From contig JAVTVY010033641.1 in NCBI GenBank assembly GCA_036873755.1, positions 1-64,000 of the forward strand: DNA of 64,000 nucleotides, read 5' to 3'. The translations under genes and the position numbers were made by a program. Numbering within the stretch: the stretch's first letter is position 1; each line of letters begins with the position of its first letter. Under the pieces are notes generated by a model. That model was not told the DNA's origin. It did no database searches and saw nothing but the letters and a program-made list of their open reading frames with translations. The stretch comes from Hanleya hanleyi (lineage: Eukaryota; Mollusca; Polyplacophora; Lepidopleurida; Hanleyidae). Positions 56,615 to 64,000 of this stretch are shown here, piece by piece.

Positions 56615-57605
56615 CATGTGATGTTTTGATTCAGCCTTAGCATGGAATCTCTTTTAACTGAAAGATATTTTGGTAAATTATTATAAAATCATCCGTAAAA
56701 CATAGCATCTATTATTTTTCTTATATTTTGCCTTTCTCTAACAGGAGGAAGGCACATAAAAATTGGTTAATATTGTATTAAAACGTGCAACGCATTGGTA
56801 TAACCTTATAACCGCAAGAAAACTCCTTATATCAGGTTAGTACAATTTTCACGGTTCAATCGTATGCATATATTTAATTCAGAGATTTCACGTCATATTT
56901 CATTCTCAGTTATCTGCATCTCATATTTTTTATATTGTACTTCATTCATTTTGGTGTTATTTTTTCCAGATAAATGGTCATTTAGATTATGACAGCGTTC
57001 TCTTAACTACTCATTGGAAACCAGCGCAAGTTTTAACCAAGGGGGACTACTCTGCAAGGGAAGAGGAAAAGCGTAAATGATTGAAATATCCGTAATCGTA
57101 ACGATTGTCAGTAAAATTATTATGTTGTTGCTATATCATATACAGTGATTTATTACAGCATCAATACTATAATATCTTCGCCCCGTATTCCATGGCCACG
57201 TGGAACTGTAAAACCGCGGCTATACCATCCGGTAATAAATGCTCAGCGGTTTGTCCAGGAATAACTGAAAAAAAGAAGAAAAAAAGAAAAAGATGCACGC
57301 ATGTAAAAAGATCCGTTTGAGAGGGGAGGTATGGAGAGAATACTGATATTGGTAATCGCCCAAATATATTTTGTAGCACTTTGCTCCGTAGTACTCTGAT
57401 AAATTAGAAAGTCAAAATTCTGTTTGTACTTATCATCATATTTGCAAGATGAATACTACAATGTGTATATAGCATCCACCATTTCAAATGTAGCATCGTT
57501 TAATAATTGCCGCATTTCATTTTAAGACATATTAACACATTGCCCTTTTGATATTATCTGTTCGATTTTGGACTTAATTTTTGTTTAATGTGTTGCCATG
57601 TCTGT
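56615..57605. other. Non-coding stretch
   Basis: AT-rich, no gene or element recognised. TCTGT at 57601-57605 is the target duplication of the next element. Confidence 0.55.
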
Positions 57606-58755
57606 CAAGGGCGTAGACAAGTTGTCAGATTGAGGGGGGGGGGGGAGGGGGCTTGAGAGGGGGAGAGTCTGAGAGGGGAGTATCCCCCCTCGCAGCTTAA
57701 GATTTCTTTTTGAAACTTGATGGTAAATTGGCACTCTCTGGGAGCATCTGAGTAGTATAACGTTGTAACAACTGAACTTTGATTTATCCCAAAATGTCTC
57801 ATAACAAAGACGATCACTGCAATGATATACAAGCTGAAGTGATCATTCAGTCTCAGGTTTGCACTATAATTCAAGTTAATCCTTAGACAATACTATCGTG
57901 CCCTGATAGCAGCGCGTGTCTGAGCCCGTTTCGTCTCGGACGTTTCCGACGATATTTCTGGGACAATTTATCCGACAACATTGAAACTTCACACAGTAGA
58001 TAAAAAAAATACTAAATTTATTCCCCTCCAGCAGTTCTCAATAAATCGCGAAAACAAAAATTAGATGGGAAATTTGTGAGATATTTTTGACTTTTTACGT
58101 CAAGCTCGCATGTTTTAACAATGGCAGATCAAAGTTATCGTGGCCCCAAAATAACGTCGGTGTCTTTGGTAAGTTCTCAACAAATTTTAATGAAAGACAG
58201 AAATATACTGTGTGAAGTTTCAATGTTGTACGATAAATGTTCTCCGAAATATCACCAAAAACGTCTGGATTTAATATCTGGGAAACACAGTAGGTTTATT
58301 TCTAGGGTTTCTTTATGAAAAGTAGTTGAGAGTTTGTATATTTCTTGTTTGTGAATAAAGAAGTACTGGGATCTCAATTGAAAAACAAAATAAGTTTATA
58401 GTGAAAAAGTTACGAAAAATTCTCCTCATCGGAAGTTTTGATGTTTTTCGTCCAAATAGGCGGCATTTGATTGGATTTGGAGCACACTATTCCATTCTCG
58501 ATTGGAGCCCGAAATCGTCAATCTATGGCTTTGATCACTGATCAATTGCAATCTTATTTTAGGCCTAATGGTATGCACTGGCGGTGATAAGTTTACTTCT
58601 CCTGTAATAATTGAATAAGATACGTGATCTTATATGCTATGTTAGGTTTCTTTTTCTTTCTTTCTTTCCTTTTTTTGTTTGTTTGTTTGTTTTGTTCTTT
58701 TTTTTTTTTTTTGCCGGCCGTCAAAATTTGGGGCCCCCCGTTGCCTACGCCCTTG
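57606..58755. mobile_element. 1.15-kb TIR element with 5-bp target duplication
   Basis: Inverted termini CAAGGGCGTAGACAA (57606) and the complement of CAAGGGCGTAGGCAA (ending 58755), flanked on both sides by TCTGT (57601-57605, 58756-58760). G-runs next to the left end and C-runs next to the right extend the inverted repeat. GGGCGTAG termini recall hAT-type elements, but those make 8-bp duplications, so the superfamily is open. No transposase. Conserved minus-strand frames inside are not convincing as genes. Confidence 0.7.
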
Positions 58756-58921
58756 TCTGTATATAATACAGACTGTACTCTTACTATATATATATGCTTA
58801 ACGCGGCCACCTGACAGGAACACAAAAGCTAGCAGAGTTGACAGTCTTCCATTTCTCATATACACATTTCCGCGTGCAATGTTACAGACACATATGGTGG
58901 AATGGGGGTGGGGGTGGGGGG

Positions 58922-59690
58922 GGGGCTTGAGAGGGGGAGAGTCTGAGAGGGGAGTATCCCCCCTCGCAGCTTAAGATTTCTTTTTGAAACTTGATGGTAA
59001 ATTGGCACTCTCTGGGAGCATCTGAGTAGTATAACGTTGTAACAACTGAACTTTGATTTATCCCAAAATGTCTCATAACACAGACGATCACTGCAATGAT
59101 ATACAAGCTGAAGTGATCATTCAGTCTCAGGTTTGCACTATAATTCAAGTTAATCCTTAGACAATACTATCGTGCCCCGATAGCAGCGCGTGTCTGAGCA
59201 CGTTTCGTCTCGGATGTTTCCGACGATATTTCTGGGACAATTTATCCGACAACATTGAAACTTCACACAGTAGATAAAAAAAAAATACTAAATTTATTCC
59301 CCTCCAGTAGTTCTCAATAAATCGCGAAAACAAAAATTAGATGGGAAATTTGTGAGATATTTTTGACTTTTTACGTCAAACTCGCATGTTTTAACAATGG
59401 CAGATCAAAGTTATCGTGGCCCCAAAATAACATGGTAGGTATCGGTGACTTTGGTCAGTTCTCAACAAATTTTAATGAAAGACAGAAATACAATTCGGGC
59501 GTTTTAGTTTATATACTGTGTGAAGTTTCAATGTTGTACGATAAATTTTCTCCGAAATATCACCAAAAACGTCTGGGATTTATTATCTGGGAAAGACTAG
59601 GTTTATTTCTAGGGTTTCTTTATGAAAAGTAGTTGAGAGTTTGTATATCTCTTGTTTGTGAATAAAGAAGTACTGGGATCTCACACAAGT
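58922..59690. repeat. Second copy of the TIR element interior
   Basis: Repeats about 57648-58390 with an offset of about 1274 bases and few changes (for example 23 extra bases near 59490). It lacks both terminal repeats. Its right edge abuts a SINE, which suggests that SINE insertion or deletion removed its end. Confidence 0.8.
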
Positions 59691-59695
59691 TTTAT

Positions 59696-59886
59696 TCACT
59701 CATATGATGACAGTCATTGGTTGGTGGAGGAAGCCGGAGTACCCGGAGAGAACCACCGCCCGTCGGCAAGTAACTGACAAACTTTCACACATGGACCAGC
59801 TGGGCTCGAACCCGTGCCGGTTCAGCAGTGTGAGGCTAGCGGTCACCAGCGAAGCGCCTTAGACCACTCAGCCACCGAGGGCTCCG
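59696..59886 (-). mobile_element. tRNA-Leu-like SINE
   Basis: The best example of this family in the window. On the minus strand: head GGAGCCCTCGGTGGC, A box TGGCTGAGTGG (complement of 59864-59874), a Leu-type long variable region, B box GGTTCGAGCCC (complement of 59802-59812), then the ACGGGCGGTGGTTCTC link, CTCCGGGTACTCCGGCTTCC core and CCACCAACCA. Type II heads of this kind derive from tRNA-Leu or tRNA-Ser. Confidence 0.85.
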
Positions 59887-60074
59887 GGTAGATCTAGAGC
59901 ATAGCGTATAGGGTCCATGGTACAACACAATGTTTTTCTCTGTTTTGATTCTAGTTTTTATCGGTGACAGAGTTAGTTTGTACTTTGAAAATACTGGGTA
60001 AGGTGGCAGAAAGGACCACAGGCACTTGTTGGTGCATGGTCACTTATTAATTATGATATTGATATTTGTATATA

Positions 60075-60867
60075 GAGGAGAATTGGGGTACAGTGGGACA
60101 TGGGGGCCGGGCACAGTGTGACAAGCCATCTAGCGCATTGGGAAAAAATTAGGGGCAAAAAAATTGTTTTTGAGTAATCCAAGTAAATTTTTAGGACTGA
60201 GGATGATATTTTATTATACCAAGTTTCCAGCGGTTCTTCATTGATGTTTTGTTACTACTGCGAGAGGATGGACAAAGGTAAAATTTAAATTATATTGATT
60301 TATTATCTCAGATGTATGTATTAGTTTTTTTCATGAGACGGAAAATATCATGCACCCGGGACTGGGACACTTTTGCCGGGACACAATGGGACAATAGTAA
60401 TCAAATGGTGAAATTTACTTTCATCCCAAAATGCTGTTAATATTGTTGCCTAGATGGTAGTAATTGCTAATCCTATCAGATTTGATGAGTTTTACTAACA
60501 CTTTCAAATTCAAATTCTTTTGTTGGAATGAGAATCACACAAAATATTTCCCCTCAAATTTAGCCCCTGGGAAATATTTTACGTAAAGCAGGGGTCTAAA
60601 ATAGCAACGAACTATTTTGATTATTGTCACCCATCGCACCTCAGTGGGTGTCCCAGTTTACCCCATAGTGAGGCAAACTGGGACAATTTTTTACGTTTTT
60701 AAAATCGAATTCTGAAGAAATGTATAACAGATATTTCAGAATTTCTTGTATGAGTATATCATACTAAATATAAGTTATAATGAGAGTATACAACGCTACA
60801 CTACAGGACAATACAGGAGATTTTTGTAAAAAAGTGAAAAATGTCTCAGTGTACCCCCAATCTCCTA
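60075..60867. mobile_element. 793-bp TIR element rich in GGGACA motifs
   Basis: Left end GAGGAGAATTGGGGTACAGT followed by GGGACAT. The right end is the complement of TAGGAGATTGGGGGTACACT and GAGACAT. About five further TGGGACA or TGTCCCA motifs lie inside (near 60362, 60377, 60388, 60649, 60674). No coding capacity, no clear target duplication. Confidence 0.65.
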
Positions 60868-63340
60868 CTCGCCTCCTACTTCATACATATATTGAGTAGA
60901 AGGAGAGTATTTATAAATATGAGAAGAGTATATATAAATATTAATATCACAATTAATAACTGACTAACAACAAGCGCCTGTGGAAATGACCCTCTCGGTT
61001 CAAGAGTGCATGGTTTTGCCGGGACCTATCGACCTTCCAAGTGGATACTCTGCAGGCCCGTAGGTAGAAGGGGGGGGGGGGGGGGGAGGGGTTCTGGCAT
61101 CTCTCTCCGCTGGACCGACGGAGTTCCGCCCAGAAGAGCAAAAGTTCACAACTAACATAAGTGTGGAATGGAGTTTGATACTAAATGTCGAAATATGCTA
61201 TCAGAATGCACCAGAACGCGTCATCAGTAGTAGTACAAGCGTATTTAAAGTCTCTTTTTGCCGGGGGAGGTAACTCTTGCATCCGACAGGGGGCGCCACC
61301 AGCTCAAGGTTATGGATTGCATCAGCATTGGCATGTACTGACATGTTCTGGATTGCATCAGCATTGGCTGGGTGCCAAGTTTTGACCACTACACAGTGTG
61401 TAAGCCTGTGCGGCTGGGATATATTTATGACGATGGAACTGTACGTCTTCCTGACGCAATCGCTGATGACACACAAAAACAATTGTCATCTTGGCAACAT
61501 TTCAAGGCGATAGGAAGACAAGCAGAAGAGACCATCATGTGTTGGCGACAATTCTAGACCATAACTGAATAATCAAGGTAATGGGAATAAATTCAGACAA
61601 AAACAGCCATTATAGTGTCGCATACTTTCACTCTATAGCGATAGTGAGGTAAGAAAATATAAGAAATTTTGTGAAAGGATGGAATATTTCTCCATATAAT
61701 ATCACTTTCATAAGTACATAAAAGACATATATATATTCATGTATTAGTTCTCATTATTAATATGTAGAAATGAGCGTGTAATTTTCTTCCACGTTCTCAG
61801 CAGAGGTCGAAATGCAAAGCGCACTCATAACTGCTACTGTGCCCCTTTTCGATGTGACACTGTGCGCCTTTGTGAAGAGGTAGAAAATCGCGCTGTACGA
61901 CTTTTCGACGTGCTACCCAATTTTCCATGCACAGTATGGATGTTATTTGTGCACATATCACTCTCCTTCTGAAATACGAATCGTCCAACAAAGGAAAGAC
62001 AGAAGTGTCAACATCGATGCCCCTTTCAGGGCAAAGATGACTGCCCCAAAATTGCATGTCACGATGCAAGACACCAATTTCTCTTGCATTTGACACTCAT
62101 TGGAGAAGATCACTAGTTTGGATCTCCTCTACAGGTGCAATTATTGTGATTTCAGTTTGCCAGTGCCTTATATCACAACGAAACTTAATCATCTAATGTT
62201 TGGAACTGGCGACGACTTCCATGTATAACATGCAGATTTCATTGATCTAAACTTGGATTTTATATGAAGTCAACGCATCCAGTCGGCATTTAAAATACGA
62301 AAACGTACATACAAATTGCCTGTATAACTTGAGCAAGTACGTCGACTCCCTAAGTTGTAATCGAGAAAACCACAGGATGGACAAGTACGGTACATTCCGA
62401 ACTTGGAATTTAAGATAGAAGGCAATACAATTTATACCCGAAAATGTATGCTTTCACAATCCAAATTAAACATTTTACAAAGGTGAAAATTCAAGATCCA
62501 AAATTGTGCCAATATATCGAGATTGGCACGAGGTACGGCAATTTCCGAATTTGCTTCTGCAAGATATGAAAAAAGTGTACCGGTAAATATAAATCACATG
62601 TAATTAAATTTTCATCCGACGGCACCGAAATTGAGAGAACACATTCCGTTCTGCACAACATATAAAACAAATAATTAAAATTGCCTGTGGATGCAGTTTT
62701 TTACATGCACGGAGAAATTACGATATATAACATTTTCGCCAATACCGGCATATAGAAATATTGAGATTGGCAAGAAATACGGTACAGTATATCCTGAACC
62801 TGGTGTTGCAGGATATTAAATAATAATGTAAATTTATACATGTTTTAACAGGTATAATTTGCGAGGACATCCAAAATAAATATGCATTCATCAAAAGATG
62901 AAAATACATACCCGTAAATTTAAACCTTCGATATTACTATGGCGTACCACCCAAAGGATGTGATTGGAGCTAGGAACATATGAAAAATATGACCTATGGG
63001 GGAAAAAAATAGATTTTGATACAAATGTATACTCTGAATAATTCCAAGCCAGCGAGTATCGTGATTTTCAGATAAGGCCGTGAATTGGTGTATATACTTT
63101 CGTGCAATTCGAAGACGTTGAACCGAACAGAATGGTCATACCCATGCAGGATTAGTTTTATGCTTTGTCCCAACAGATTGACCAAGTTCCAAGAGATTGT
63201 TCAAGTATGTAGCTGCGGCCCGGGGCAAGTTCTGTTATGTTCGAATGTAACATGAATATATGTACAGAGAGAAATAGACGTCTTCACCTAAAATTATTAT
63301 ACACATATTTTATCTGCCGACCCATCCTAACTATTGTATA
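60868..63340. other. Non-coding stretch with small repeats
   Basis: A G-run follows CCCGTAGGTAGAAG near 61048. Two copies of GGATTGCATCAGCATTGGC lie at 61313 and 61351. Between about 62340 and 62900, three diverged units share GAGATTGGCA, ATACGGTA and GAAAATGTATG-like blocks. No gene recognised. Confidence 0.5.
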
Positions 63341-63931
63341 ATGCCTACCTCGAACAGGTCGAGGAAAACAGAATGTTCAACTGTAAAAAACTGGATTTAC
63401 TATATGAGAAATATATTGTCTGAAGTTGGCTGCTATCACCTCTGGGAAAACCAATTCTGCAAATCCCGTAAAGCTACTTTGAAATATGTTAAAAAGAAAC
63501 TCTTTGAAACTTTTTCCAATATCTGGAAAAACAAGATATCAAACTTTAGTAAATTAGAAACATATTGTACCATAAAAACTAAATTTGAAGCTGAAGACAC
63601 CATAATGTCGATTCAGAACAGAAAACACCGAACTGCCCTCTTCCAACTTCGAATAAGCGCCCATAAACTACAGATAGAAAGAGGGCGCTATCATGGAATT
63701 CCCAGAGTTTACCGAGTATGTGAACACTGTAAAATTGTTGATAGTGAAACCGACTTCATGTTGAAATGCTCAAGATTCGCTGAAGAGCGACAGTGTCTTT
63801 TGAACATTATATGCCCTTTTATTAAATTTGATGCTAATAACCTCACGATTCGTGATATACTGTCGTCGACAAACCAATGGGTAATGGAAGCAGTTGCGAA
63901 GTATATATATGATTGTTTTCAATTGCTATAG
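63341..63931 (+). pseudogene. 5'-truncated LINE ORF2 C-terminus
   Basis: A 196-codon frame ending in a natural stop. It contains RTALFQLRISAHKLQIERGR, then CEHCKIVDSETDFMLKC (C-x2-C...C zinc-like pattern, with Asp where His is usual), then a terminal helix region (QWVMEAVAKYIYDCFQ). The same order occurs at the end of the LINE ORF2 at 55581-55930 (LRISAHNLAIEKGR, CELC...HFLCIC, IAKYIHKMF). The RT and endonuclease are missing. The Met at 63341 is incidental. The 3' flank runs to the window end without a recognised tail. Confidence 0.75.
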
Positions 63932-64000
63932 CATTTTATTGCTTAGAGCGCATCAATCTCCTCATTATCTATGTATGTCCGATCTCTCCTGCCACCATGC

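Noticed and set aside
58593..58974. Lys/Phe-rich frames on both strands
   Set aside because: Low-complexity T/C-rich tract (TTTCTTTCTTT, TTTGTTTG) read as protein.
57605..59148. Two nearly identical minus-strand frames (MNYSANLRL...) as a duplicated gene
   Set aside because: They lie in duplicated interior sequence of a TIR element and end in low-complexity G/C runs; no motif supports a protein.
59800..59886. A tRNA-Leu gene on the minus strand
   Set aside because: The head continues into a SINE core motif and the stems are imperfect; it is a SINE, not a functional tRNA.

Overview
This window is eukaryotic, AT-rich, intron-bearing DNA from an animal. The evidence is GT/AG-bounded exons of a membrane transporter spread over 22 kb, tRNA-derived SINEs, non-LTR retrotransposons with an endonuclease-RT ORF, a Penelope-type GIY-YIG fragment, a Crypton-type tyrosine recombinase and many MITE-like inverted-repeat elements. 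The SINE 3' ends and the mix of elements are most like a marine lophotrochozoan such as a mollusc. That placement is inference; the sequence does not fix the species. No bacterial-type genes, rRNA or true tRNA genes were seen.

Layout. 0-12.5 kb: no confident host gene. It holds microsatellites, a nested palindrome (3.3 kb), the 3' end of a Penelope-like element (5.67-6.6 kb) and a decayed LINE 3' end (7.6-8.1 kb). 12.5-34.6 kb: seven exons of an SLC22-family (organic ion transporter) gene on the + strand, all phase-compatible, giving 439 residues. The last exons (about TM9-12) were not found. Its introns hold a 2.4-kb direct duplication around a 1.24-kb palindrome, a triple-hairpin cassette at 21.1-21.3 kb, a SINE, and TTAA-flanked MITEs, two of which end 25 and 99 bases before an acceptor. 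35-39 kb: palindrome-bearing repeats, another TTAA MITE, and an intact two-exon Crypton-like recombinase gene. 40.1-41.1 kb: an array of consecutive hairpins whose stems covary between copies. 42.2-44.0 kb: a composite fold-back element with TTAA MITE arms around a fragment resembling a RecQ-like helicase N-terminus. 47.2-49.1 kb: a 1.96-kb fold-back element whose arms carry eleven copies of an 18-bp palindrome. 49.7-56.6 kb: a nearly full-length LINE with intact ORF1 (SGNH esterase), frameshifted ORF2 (endonuclease, RT) and a (TATCG)n tail. 57.6-60.9 kb: a terminal-inverted-repeat element with 5-bp target duplication, a second copy of its interior, a SINE, and a TIR element rich in GGGACA. 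63.3-63.9 kb: the C-terminal end of another LINE ORF2.

The SLC22-like gene is the only clear host gene; the Crypton recombinase could be mobile or domesticated. The rest is a dense mosaic of transposable elements. The most unusual material is the set of multi-hairpin structures at 15.4-16.7, 21.1-21.3, 40.1-41.1, 42.2-44.0 and 47.2-49.1 kb. All calls come from reading the sequence; no database search, folding program or alignment was run.
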